Assembly (NCBI GenBank): GCA_963402885.1
Contig: OY727099.1
Location: forward strand, 25,129,001 to 25,193,000
Direction: 5' to 3'
DNA: 64,000 nt
Origin: Antedon bifida
Taxonomy: Eukaryota; Echinodermata; Crinoidea; Comatulida; Antedonidae
Under the pieces are notes generated by a model. That model made no database searches. It was not told where the DNA came from and saw only the letters and a list, made by a program, of their open reading frames with translations. Positions 47,131 to 57,018 of the stretch are shown here, piece after piece. Position numbers and translations under genes: made by a program. Numbering within the stretch: position 1 is the first letter of the stretch; every line of letters starts with the position of its first letter.

Positions 47131-47291
47131 AAGCTCTGTCTACACTATCAAACTTTTATGTGACAAAAAAATGTGATGTGCCCATATATGGACATGATGT
47201 CATATCACTACCATATTTGGGCACATCACCACCATATTTGGGCACATCACACTTTTTTTGTCAAACTAGTTTGATAGTGTAGTCAGAGCTT
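47131..47291 (+). mobile_element. MITE family 1, copy 14
   Basis: A perfect AAGCTCTGTCTACACTATCA left end, CCCATATATGGACATGATGT, two internal units, and GATAGTGTAGTCAGAGCTT at the right. It is one of the least diverged copies. Confidence 0.9.
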
Positions 47292-48270
47292 AAAGCGAGG
47301 TTTGCAGCAAACATCTTTATTTAATCACCTTGCAAACCTAAGTTTTAATTATATTAAGAATAGTCTAATAGTTTAGTTAAGCAATTTTTTTTTTCTATAG
47401 TTTTTATATCTAAATTTTTTATATGAATTTATGATATTTGTACATTTTAACCTGTAAGTACCAGTAATAATATTCGCTTTTTGAATGAATGAAATAAATT
47501 ATTAAATGGCTCTGGCAGTTTGTATAAGAAAATAAAAGTACATAGCTCCTAACACTAAATGTGCTCTAACATTGGTGCATGGTGCACTGGGAGGTTTAAT
47601 AACTTAAATAAAGAGGATTGTTTTTTTCATTTCATTTCATCTTTTATTTTGGAAAAAATAATACAGAGTACAACATTTTCCATAGCTCAAGAACAAATTT
47701 TCAACTTCCATATTATCTTTTATTACAAAATTGATTTTTTCAACGGTCTTATTTGTTATTTTAGACATTTTTAACAAGTTTTTAAATCAAATTACAGAGA
47801 TGACAAATCATTTTTAGGTGGTATAATTTGTATTTTGACACTGAGATTCCTAACGTCATCATCATAACAGTCTCTCAGCATGTAGAGTATTTTTTACCTA
47901 GGTGTAATCATGTCAGACAAAATTCTATAGCATTTGTACCATAGGATAGACTTACTAAAATAAAAGAAATGTCAATGTCATGTCAGTAAACTCAACAACA
48001 ATTTAATTCTTAATCTGACAGTTCCTATACAACAATATTTCAAGTGATTTTAACATGTTTCTGGTAGAAGAAATACATTTCAATGAAAATTACCATAACT
48101 TGACAATCAGCGCAACATGTACTCAATATCATCTCATAAAAAAAACCACACAACCGGGCTCTACCGGGCGTACGATTACTGTAAGCCGCCGGGAAAAGGC
48201 GGTTCATATGAAACCGACAACAGCGGCATCGAGCCTAACAAACGCCAAGCCGTTAAACAATAAAGCTTAC

Positions 48271-48460
48271 CTTTTTTTTCAACTGGTTAATTATCCCGGT
48301 TAATATCAAAACGATCTTGTTTAATTCCTTTCTATTCCTAACGAAAAAATCACAAAAATGCGAAGAATTTCTATCGTTGTTTATCTCGCCACCTCGCACT
48401 CGAGCATGCAAGTCGCCATCTTCTCAAAATAATCTTTTCACGGTGAAGTGGTCACGTGAT
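48271..48460 (-). promoter_or_regulatory. Candidate promoter and untranslated first exon, minus strand
   Basis: On the minus strand a GTCACGTGAC-like E-box (plus GGTCACGTGAT, 48450) is followed by AAGATGGCGACTTGC (48422-48408). This is a YY1-type AAGATGGCG element that in animals often sits just after a transcription start, with this orientation. About 140 bases later a strong donor, AAAAG|GTAAGC, ends the segment at 48271. The block is CpG- and GC-richer than its surroundings. The next known minus-strand coding exon is liprin-beta exon 1, so this may be its distal untranslated exon. This is inference. Confidence 0.3.
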
Positions 48461-51400
48461 ACTACCAAGTTTTTGTTTCCAAACTTTTTGTCAAGAAGAG
48501 GACGTACTCTCATCTTCTTCAATGGTGAAGTGCTACTTTATATATATCGTTTAAATATTGAAGACATATAATATACATATTTCCTTCACATACGGTTCCA
48601 TCATAACAAACTATGAATTGTTTTCATTATCATCGCATATCACTATAATATCGTTGGTATACATTTCCTTTTTGAAAAATTCCTGTTGTAATAATTCCGG
48701 TTTAGGCCTATTTCTGTGGTTTGTTTAGAATTGTTACAAGAAAATTGGACCGCATGCTCGTCCCGTGATGTGGTCAAAGAGTCACGTTTATCAATCTGAA
48801 TCAAGTTAATTATTATAGGCGTCGCATAATTCCCGTTAACATATAATTATTTTGAAAGAAGGCCCATCATTCATATTAAAATACAGTGCTTTTTGGTTGG
48901 AGGGATAAGCCACATCTGGCTACAAACAGTAACGTAAAATACATTATTTTTTTATTCTACTTTTCTGTTAGAAATTACTCAGTATAAATTGCAGATTAAA
49001 TCTAATTCAAAACACAGAAAATATCAACCTTGGAACAGCGGTTATATAATAAACGATGTTGGGGTTTTCCCGCGTCACAATTTGAATCAACCAAGTTTTA
49101 AATTTGTTATTAAAATAGAGGGCGCTAAACACATTTTTCACAAATGCATTTAGAAAATGAAGCACTACATTCAATACATTGCATTTTATTTGAAATATTT
49201 TGATAAGGAATATTTACCATACAATGTTTTTTTAAACTGAAATCATTACATCTACAACGATAACAAAAGATAGTATATATTTATAAGTTTACATATAATT
49301 ATTTTCTAAGCCAATAATATTAATACATTGAGAGGAAAAGAATAGGAATTGTAACCTACCTAGAGGAAAAGTTACGACCATTAAAAAGGTAAATGTTTTC
49401 AGATATTGATTAAAGATAAAAGAATTTCTTCATAGGGATTGTTTGAGAATATTGTACATTTTAAGTTGAATTTCATTTATTATTTTCCAAGAACTCATAC
49501 CAGTGACTCAATTACAAGCCCACCTGACTTACAATTTGGTGGTGGGCTTATACAAATGTTTAATAGAACCTTTTAGGACACCCCCATTTAGGGGACACTT
49601 TCCCGTGAAATGAACAAGGGGTACTATATCTATGACCAACCCCTTAATCAGTGCGAACACTCCTATTAAGGGACAGTTAGTTGGGTCCTGAAGGTGTCCC
49701 TTTAATAGAAGTTGTTCTATCATATTTATACTAATAAACAATGCATTTATGTGCTGAACAATGCAACAGAATGGATATCATTTATAAATATAACACATTA
49801 CAAAGAATATTGTTGTATGATAAGCTGTTATATATTCACATTTTACCAGAGATTGCCCAAGGGGGGAGGGGGGTGAACCAATCTCATAATATGGTTTCCC
49901 CTGGGGCAAGCCAAGTGCCACTACATCTCTTGTCATCTTTGACATGTTTGTTAATGTCACATAGTATAATTTCTTTTAGTAGTTCTTGTTTAATATATCC
50001 TTGACATATTGACATATTATTGCATGTTGTATATACAGTATGTCATGCTTAGATTGAAAATAACATGATTTTGAATACGTTTTGCATAATAATGGTTGAT
50101 CAAAATAAAACTAATTATTTTGCACACCTTACCATTACTGTGCACACATCACCATAACATTTTGCACACCTCACGATTGTTGTGCACACCTCACCAGATT
50201 ACAAATTCGGCTCAAACTTTTTGAGGAGTATTTTTCACTTGATCGCCACAAGGCATCTACTGGGAATTTCTTAATACACCGTAATAAGTCGGTATATGCC
50301 TATTAACATAAACAGTTGTGTCATAGGTCAAAATTGTGTAACAGGTCATTTATAGCATTAGGTTATACTGTACCCCAAATAATTTGTTTTTTTTTAAAAT
50401 TTAAAACATTAGAGTTCTATCCATGACCTCTAAAAGCTCAAATTATTATAAGATTGTAACTATTGTAAATTTATTGTAGTGTTATTCACATGGTGGGAGA
50501 AATCAATTACATTTGGAATGTTATTTACATATCATTTACATAAACAGGGATATACAGTAATCTAATATGAATAAAATCTGCATAAATTACCATAATTAAT
50601 TAACTAATTAACAGTTTTACAAAACCTAGACACCTCTATTAGTTTCCTATCATTTTATAAAAGAATAACATAGAAAGGAGTTTGGCAAATAGTTGCGTGA
50701 ATGAACAAAAGCAATTTTTCTATAAAATCTTTTTCTTCGTTTCATAGAAATGTGCAAAAAGTTTTGTTGCACCATCACCAAGAAGATGAAGTAAAAGGAA
50801 AATTATGATTGTCTGTGCATGCTTGTGAATGTTTTCAGTCCCCTACAAGAAAACCTTTTCCCCTGAAAGAATTTTACAAAAGCCACACTGAGCCTGGTTA
50901 AAAATATTTTTGAACACCAATTTTGGTTTAACCAAGGCTCTGAGGTCATGTTGTTCACCGTGCCAGTCCTTCTTCCGACATTTATGACCAACCAATGTCA
51001 AAGTTCACGCAAACATAATTAGTCAATCCTTTCTATGCTTTGATAGTAAATCACATTTAACACTATCACATTAATTACTGAAATAAAATTCATATATATA
51101 TTTTTTTGTACTTTTCTGCATTCTAATATGTACTTTTTTCTTCTTTTTTTTTATTGCCTTCAAAATTAGAATTATGTAAGTGGACATGTGACCCTTGACC
51201 CTTGAAAGGAATGTAGTAATCTATACATAAACTAATAAAAGAATCATTTTGTAACAAGGCAATTATTATTTATTACTTTTAATTTTAAAATACCAGGATA
51301 GTAGAATTGTTACATAGCTTTCTAATAACGATATAGATTTGAATCTGCGATTATTTTAAATAACCAACAAATAACTTTGCTATTTACACTTTGAAGAAAC

Positions 51401-51756
51401 TCCAGATCAAAATATTTCCCAAAAAGTGCAAACAGGGTACTTTATTATAATTACAATATTTCTGTTCGTTTTTTTTTCAATAATTACAAGTACAATTTTA
51501 AGAATCAAACATTTTAATTCTCCCAATTGAAAAGAAAATATTTGCTCAAATGTCTTGCATTTAATTTGTAAAGAATTTCTTTAAAAATTTTGTTGAAAGA
51601 ATTTCTTCAAAATTTTGTATTATAATTTGTTCTGGTACAAAATTACAACCTAATGATAGACGCAAGAATGATTTCCAAAAGGGTACATTGTTTGTAACAA
51701 TGCAGCTGGCACGCTGTTTTTAATATTTATAATGTTCGTTGGTATGTACATCATCA
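48461..51756. other. Gene-free spacer before VPS26
   Basis: AT-rich sequence with one CCCTATTAAGGGG-type repeat (49561) and a short tandem of TGCACACCTCACCA-like units at about 50118-50200. No ORF looks real. The 3' untranslated region of VPS26 must lie at its right end; TTTATT (AATAAA on the minus strand) occurs near 51439 and 51268. Confidence 0.5.
49561..49715 (+). repeat. CCCTATTAAGGGG hairpin repeat, copy
   Basis: TATGACCAACCCCTTAATCA, CACTCCTATTAAGGGACAG and GGTGTCCCTTTAATAGAAGT, with a partial inverted unit (ACCTTTTAGGACACCCCCAT) upstream. It is diverged but recognisable. Confidence 0.6.
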
Positions 51757-52771
51757 TCATTCCATTTTTGTGCTCGCTGACTTTACCGCATTTTGCAAGT
51801 TTACTGGTTTCTTTATTTTGTCTGGTTTCCGCCAAAGTACGATCTCCTGGAAATTAAAAAAAAAACATTATCAATCAACTGTATGTTTCTGTGTAAATTA
51901 TCTAACGAAGCCCAGGTTTGAACAAAACTTGTGATTTGATCGCGTAATAATCAGAAAATTCAGGTAGGAAGACAACCACAACAATGGTTTAACAATGTTA
52001 TAAGGACATAGCAATTCAAGTGTAAATTCAAGGTCTTCACTCCCTAAGTTACAAGAAATGTATACTTTTTTTGGGCATCTAAGGGTGTCTGGGTTTAAAA
52101 AGCTGACATAAGTAAGATCTTACTTGTTGTTTGAAATACCTCCTCTCTTCCTCATCAACTAGAACCAAGTTGAGATAGTACCGTACTGAGAACTTTTTAT
52201 TGATATCTCTCATTGTTGGGGTTAATTCGTAACCAGAAAGAAACAGCCTTATTGGGATCGATTCGCCTTGAAAAGAAATATACATTTGAAAATCTCATGA
52301 GGATAAGATTGGATGCCATTTTGGTTGCATGTTTCCTCCTTACACAATATCATTTCATTTTATGTAGAAACTGTTCATCAGGGAAGGATAGAAAATACAA
52401 GCAAAAAATGTTGGTATTTAGACTTTAATTTATTTAATTTGAGGGAAGTACTTACCTCTAACCGGGGCACCATCCATTATTTCATACTTAGCAAGTGTCT
52501 CATTTTCATTGAAGGTATTTGGCCCTGAAATGAATATTCATTAAAACATAAATAAATATCATACTAATGAATATTCATTAAAATATAATTAAATATCATA
52601 ATAATTCCATCTGCCAAGAGACGACTGTGTCTTAAAACAAAACACTATTAAACACTAAACATACCTGAGCCTGTTGTCTCACGTTTAATAATTGCTAGTT
52701 CCATGTGTTTGATTTTTATCCGCACAAGCAAGAAATATATCTTGCCCACAATCACATCTTTCAAATGGTAC
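51757..52771 (-). CDS. VPS26: VPS26, retromer arrestin-fold subunit, 3' coding exons
   Basis: Four spliced exons encode the C-terminal half of VPS26, the arrestin-like subunit of the retromer complex that sorts cargo out of endosomes. Exon 52771-52665 reads YHLKDVIVGKIYFLLVRIK and ends RETTGSG. Exon 52524-52456 reads NENETLAKYEIMDGAPVRG. Exon 52266-52124 reads ESIPIRLFLSGYELTPTMRD and RYYLNLVLVDEEERRYFKQQ. Exon 51846-51757 reads EIVLWRKPDKIKKP and stops after about 29 residues. All junctions have AG/GT sites and consistent phases (2, 1, 1, 0). Identity with animal VPS26 is near complete except after LWRK, where the tail is shorter and different from human VPS26A. The N-terminal half should lie at higher coordinates, but no such exon is visible up to 64000. 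Confidence 0.95.
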
Positions 52772-52830
52772 CTATAATGACAAAACAAATTTAAAATGTA
52801 AATAAATATAACCTTGAATGTTTGAGAAAC

Positions 52831-53413
52831 TTAGTATAACATTGTTATAAAATATGATAACATAGTTATAAAATAGTATAACAGTTATAAACTAGTATAA
52901 CATAGTTATAAACTAGTATAACATAGTTATAAACTAGTATAACATAGTTATGAACTATTATAACATAGTTATAAACTAGTATAACATAGTTATAAACTAG
53001 TATAACATAGTTATAAACTAGTATAACATAGTTATAAACTAGTATAACATAGTTGTAAACTAGTATAACATAGTTACAAACTAGTATAACTACTATAGTT
53101 ATAAACTAGTAAGACATAGTTATAAATTAGTTAACATAGTTGTAAACTAGTATAACATAGTTATAAACTAGTATAACATATTTATTCTAGTATAACATAA
53201 ATCCAAAGGCAAATTACTGAAAAAATGACAATGCTGTGGGTATCAGTGGCTGGATCTCAATGGAGATACAAAAAAAAAGCGAAAAGCTAAATCAAAACGA
53301 TTAAGTAAAACAGCCAGAAAAGTTAGCAGAGCTTTCGGGCAACACTAGCCCTTCATCAGTGCTAGCTAGTAACATAGTTATAAACTAGTATAACACAGTT
53401 ATAAACTAGTGCA
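52831..53413 (+). repeat. Minisatellite, 21-bp unit GTATAACATAGTTATAAACTA
   Basis: About 17 units run from 52831 to about 53198, and two more follow at 53366-53413 after an inserted segment. Units differ by single bases and a few indels. It lies in the intron or 5' flank of VPS26. Confidence 0.85.
53199..53365 (-). mobile_element. Retroelement fragment inside the minisatellite
   Basis: The segment interrupts the 21-bp array. Read on the minus strand it starts GCACTGATGAAGGGCTAGTG, then TTGCCCGAAAGCTCTGC, then runs into AT-rich sequence. The CTGATGA, short GGGC/GCCC stem, GAAA order resembles the catalytic core of a hammerhead ribozyme, which Penelope-like retroelements are known to carry. 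One extra A sits at the base of the stem and the outer stems are not evident. Confidence 0.35.
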
Positions 53414-54306
53414 GCATACTTAAAATATTACTTAAAAAGTCAAGAAATATAAGACTCATATTTTTGCAATTTAAAAATTAAGTTTTAGATGCTAGTGAAC
53501 TACTTTTCAATATTTAGATAATGAATTAATAGCCAACATGAAACATGTGGTTTACTGCTGGACATAATGAATAACCTTTCCATTTTTTGTCTGGTTTTTA
53601 AAATCAGATCGTATCATATTTAAATTGTAGAAAAACGGAATTATAAGATCCATTATATATATATATATATATATTTCAGTATATCACCGGGCGGTTTAGA
53701 ATTAATGTTCTTTGCCTCTTGTGTTTATATATATATATATATATATATAAGATACCACTGGATATGACTATCTTTTATCTTTGACCTCGTGAACACAGAC
53801 AAATACATAATTTTAGAATTCCCAACTGACTTGGATTTAAGTTCAGACTTATATTGCAACAAAACTGTGTTAATATATTATTGTCTTCTTCTTACACTAT
53901 TCCCAAATGAATGAAACAATTTAAATCACTTCCCAAACGATAATCATTTGACGTAAATTGTATCTGTATCGGGAATAAAAATATTAAAGGATGTTAACTT
54001 GTACAAAGACATCCCTGTTGAGTAACAATGTAGATACAGTCTTAGTTTTATTTCAACAAGAATTATGCTGTTAACACCCTACAAGTCATCTGTCTGACAG
54101 GCTACATTGCAATCTGACTAGGCCTAGATCATTTAAAATAAGAAACACTAGTGCGACGCTATCAAACAAAAGAAGTGGACAAAGTTTCATTGGAAAAATG
54201 GTGCTTAATATCGAAAAAGGACTGAAATCAATCAAGTGAACTGTAAAGTGCTGGCTAACAACATTGTTTTTCTGATGTTTGTAAATGCTTTGGAACATAT
54301 TGTCAA

Positions 54307-55680
54307 ATGCTTTCAATATTTTCACCGAGACACATAATGTATACATTAATTGTTTTGAGTGTACTATCACTATCATTTGCTGTAGAAGTTGAATTTGTTA
54401 GCAGACCTCCGAATGAGATAACAGCTTTGGCAGACCAGACCGTTTTACTGCCGTGTACGTTTAAGAATCTCAATCAAAATCAAACCGTAGAATGGAAGAG
54501 AAAACCAAGTTTTGGAGCGACAGAGAAAATCTCAAATAACCGAAAAGTTAAAAAACATTTTGCCGAGTTTTTCTCAATACTTGGTGAAGGTATGAACTTT
54601 ACACTTTCCATAAAAATACCAGATATTCGTTCACTGCAATTTGGAAGTACGACAGTTATTACAACCTCCTATCAGTGTTCAGTTCTTGAACCTAATAAAA
54701 TAATCATTTTAACAGCGTCTACAAATGTATATATACAGCAGTGGTCCTTTATGAATCCTGATTGTGTGTCTGGTAATAACGAGTATGTGACAGGAGAAAC
54801 ACTGGTACTAGGGTGTCACAATGATTCTGACCCTAACGTTATCACCACCTGGAAATATGCAAATGATAAAGTATTGCCAACGACCAAATTTGATGGATTC
54901 TACATTATACACACAATGACCATAACAAAAGCGGACCACAATGCAATGTTTGTTTGCGAATCAAAAAGAAAAGGGACAAATATCGCAAGACACTGTTCAG
55001 TAGGACCAATCACTGTCAACTACAAACCAGAGGTTAACATCACACAAATATCACCACTGGAATACATCTGTATCACAGAGGCTAGACCACCCGTTAATGA
55101 AACACACTGGATACTGGAGCCTATAATTTCCAAAGACAAGTATATCATTTCAAATGATATTTTAAAGTTGACTAAAGACATCACGCTTTATTCAAATGTT
55201 AGTATAAAATGTGAGGCAGACAATATCTTGGGAAAAGAAACACATACTTTAAATCTTACATTTGAAAGCAGTCAAGACGAAAAAAATAACAATGTCTCCA
55301 GTTTGATAATTGCAATTACTTTACTGATCTGTGTTGTAATTATATTTGTGATGATAATTGTTTATTATTTGCGAAAAAAACATAAATATAAAACAGAAAT
55401 TATAAATGAAACTAAAAAATGTGACCCAAAAGAACATATCTATGATTATGCAACTGTAAAAATAAGTGGTTTCCAAGGCGACTATGAAGAAGTTGAAAAT
55501 GAAATCTATATAGGAGGGGAAAAAGTGAACAATAAGACAATAGAAGATGGGTATATAGAGAAAGAAAATGAAATATATGAAGGACTTAATACAACAGTTG
55601 ATAATAAACACATTTATTTTCAACTAGAAAATCCTGAGGACAATATAGAATGTGAAAATATAATTTATCAGGGACTTTAA
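54307..55680 (+). CDS. Ig receptor gene A: three Ig domains, TM, YxxL tail (457 aa)
   Basis: Intronless type I membrane protein. It has a signal peptide (1-25; a second start, M11 at 54337, would give the tighter MYTLIVLSVLSLSFA). Domain 1 is V-like with C50, W63 and C124 (LPCTF, VEWKR, YQCSV). Domain 2 has C170, W182 and C217 plus extra C153 and C230. Domain 3 has C255, W268 and C302. There are many NxS/T sites. The membrane helix is about 332-354, followed by basic RKKHK. The 100-residue tail has eight tyrosines: HIYDYATV, DYEEVENEIY, then YEGL (424), YFQL (437) and YQGL (454). The first two YxxL motifs are nine residues apart, which is ITAM spacing. Poly(A) signals are at 55682 and 55731. 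This is the first of four same-strand relatives and is probably an immune-type or adhesion receptor signalling through SH2 proteins (inference). I do not recognise a named family. Confidence 0.9.
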   Translation: MLSIFSPRHIMYTLIVLSVLSLSFAVEVEFVSRPPNEITALADQTVLLPCTFKNLNQNQTVEWKRKPSFGATEKISNNRKVKKHFAEFFSILGEGMNFTLSIKIPDIRSLQFGSTTVITTSYQCSVLEPNKIIILTASTNVYIQQWSFMNPDCVSGNNEYVTGETLVLGCHNDSDPNVITTWKYANDKVLPTTKFDGFYIIHTMTITKADHNAMFVCESKRKGTNIARHCSVGPITVNYKPEVNITQISPLEYICITEARPPVNETHWILEPIISKDKYIISNDILKLTKDITLYSNVSIKCEADNILGKETHTLNLTFESSQDEKNNNVSSLIIAITLLICVVIIFVMIIVYYLRKKHKYKTEIINETKKCDPKEHIYDYATVKISGFQGDYEEVENEIYIGGEKVNNKTIEDGYIEKENEIYEGLNTTVDNKHIYFQLENPEDNIECENIIYQGL

Positions 55681-55681
55681 A

Positions 55682-55736
55682 AATAAATTTCTGGATTAAA
55701 TGTTATTGTTTGATAACTATGGGAACATAAAATAAA
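55682..55736 (+). terminator. Polyadenylation signals of gene A
   Basis: AATAAA at 55682 (two bases after the stop codon) and again at 55731. The first would give an almost absent 3' untranslated region, so the second is more likely used. Confidence 0.45.
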
Positions 55737-55844
55737 ATTGATGGAATTAGAAAAATTAATTTTGCTGTTTTTTATTTGTGTCAAGAGAGTCTTTGTACAT
55801 ACCGCTGTGAATAAATATTTTTAAACACATTTTTTAAGTTTAAA

Positions 55845-55984
55845 AAGCTCTGTCTACACTATCAAATTTTATGTGACAAAAATGTGATGTGCCCATATAT
55901 GGACATGCTGATGTCATATCACTACCATATTTGGGCACATCACACTTTTTTTGTCAAACTAGTTTGATAGTGTAGACAAAGCTT
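55845..55984 (+). mobile_element. MITE family 1, copy 15
   Basis: AAGCTCTGTCTACACTATCA left end, CCCATATATGGACATGCTGA, one internal unit, right end GATAGTGTAGACAAAGCTT. It lies 165 bp after the stop codon of gene A. Confidence 0.9.
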
Positions 55985-56446
55985 AAGAACTTTTAATCCT
56001 ATTTCAGTGTTTATAATACAGAAGTAAAAAAACATTTTGGAAGAAAAACTGGAATTGTTTAGTTTAACAACTATGTATTGACACACAATAGTTTGGTATC
56101 TGAAATTTAGCCTAAGCCAAGGTGGGATTATACTTTAGCGAAGAGGTTCATCTTGATCTCTTATTTGTATTTTATAGAATGAAACTAAATAAAAACTTGG
56201 ATTTGCATTAGAATGGGTCTAACATTGGGTTTATAATATAGGGATGGGATTATATTTGAGCACTGATTATACTAGGTCAGACGGTATCAACAAATATCTG
56301 AGAAAATGACAAATTAGTGAATAGGAAACCCCAAAACCAATTTACTATACAAACGATGGGAAAATGACCGTGACCTTGCATTGTATTCGAATATTCTTTA
56401 ATCCCTAATTTTGTGTCACCATCTCAATCAATAATCCGACGTCCCA

Positions 56447-56700
56447 AAGAATAGGACTGGGATTCAACACACAGGATGTGCATAGTACAAATGGCTCCCT
56501 AACTGGTATATTTTAAGAGTAGAATACGACAAAGAGAATAGGACTGGGATTCAACATATAGGAAGTGCATAGTACAAATGGCTCCCTAACAGGTGTATTG
56601 TAAGAGTAGAATTCAACAAAGAGAATAGGACTGTGATTTAATCCACAGGATGTGTAAAGTACAAATGAATCTCTAACTGGTATATATTGTTACAGTAGAA
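56447..56700 (+). repeat. Tandem repeat of 87 bp, three copies
   Basis: GAATAGGACTGGGATTCAAC, AGTACAAATGGCTCCCTAAC and TAAGAGTAGAAT recur at an exact 87-bp period. The third copy is the most diverged. The array lies 320 bp upstream of the gene B start, so it may be within its regulatory region. Confidence 0.85.
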
Positions 56701-57018
56701 ATCAGTGGGTGTGGTTTGAATGTTACAAATTCAAACATTTTGTTGCACTGTGCAGATACTAAAGAGGTTTTGAATATACCATCATTGACGCAAGTATTAA
56801 AACTTTGGAACGGTTCATGAAGTAATCAACTGTGAAAATTATTGATGCTTGATTCATAATTACAAGACACATGCAGATAAAACACTGTTATTATTGAAGG
56901 AATTTAGCATGGTAAACGAAATCAGTAGTTTAGTATTTTTAATATGAAACTGTTGTGATCGTTAAATTAAGTTTATTGGATTCATTCATACTTTTACAAC
57001 AGAAGTACAAGCAGCAAA

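Larger units (their letters stand above)
26371..48270. other. Gene-free region upstream of liprin-beta exon 1
   Basis: About 22 kb of AT-rich DNA with MITEs, SINEs, minisatellites and tracts listed separately. I find no complete protein gene. If the promoter-like segment near 48.3-48.5 kb belongs to liprin-beta, this is its first intron. A CpG-richer patch at about 39758-40060 ends, read on the minus strand, at AAAG|GTAGG and could be another untranslated exon. On the minus strand 34233-34042 a 63-codon ORF starts MSDFTVRETGFILSKPEY and has protein-like composition, but I recognise no family. CGTCA motifs (TGACGTCA) occur at about 29130. Confidence 0.5.
52772..54306. other. Repeat-rich gap between VPS26 exons and Ig gene A
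   Basis: It holds a 21-bp minisatellite, a retroelement fragment inserted in it, and two (TA)n tracts at about 53655-53672 and 53728-53749. No VPS26 upstream exon was found on the minus strand. The promoter of gene A should lie at the right end, but I see only a weak TTTAAAATAAG stretch at about 54131 and no clear TATA box. Confidence 0.5.
55681..57018. other. Spacer between Ig genes A and B
   Basis: It contains a MITE (55845), a diffuse repeat with GGGATTATACTTTAGC and GGGATTATATTTGAGCAC at 56120-56270, and three 87-bp tandem units (56447). No pseudogene of the Ig family is evident. The promoter of gene B is not recognisable. Confidence 0.55.

Noticed and set aside
54086..54376. 96-codon minus-strand ORF at the 5' end of gene A
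   Set aside because: It overlaps the gene A leader in antisense, shows no VPS26 similarity and has no domain.
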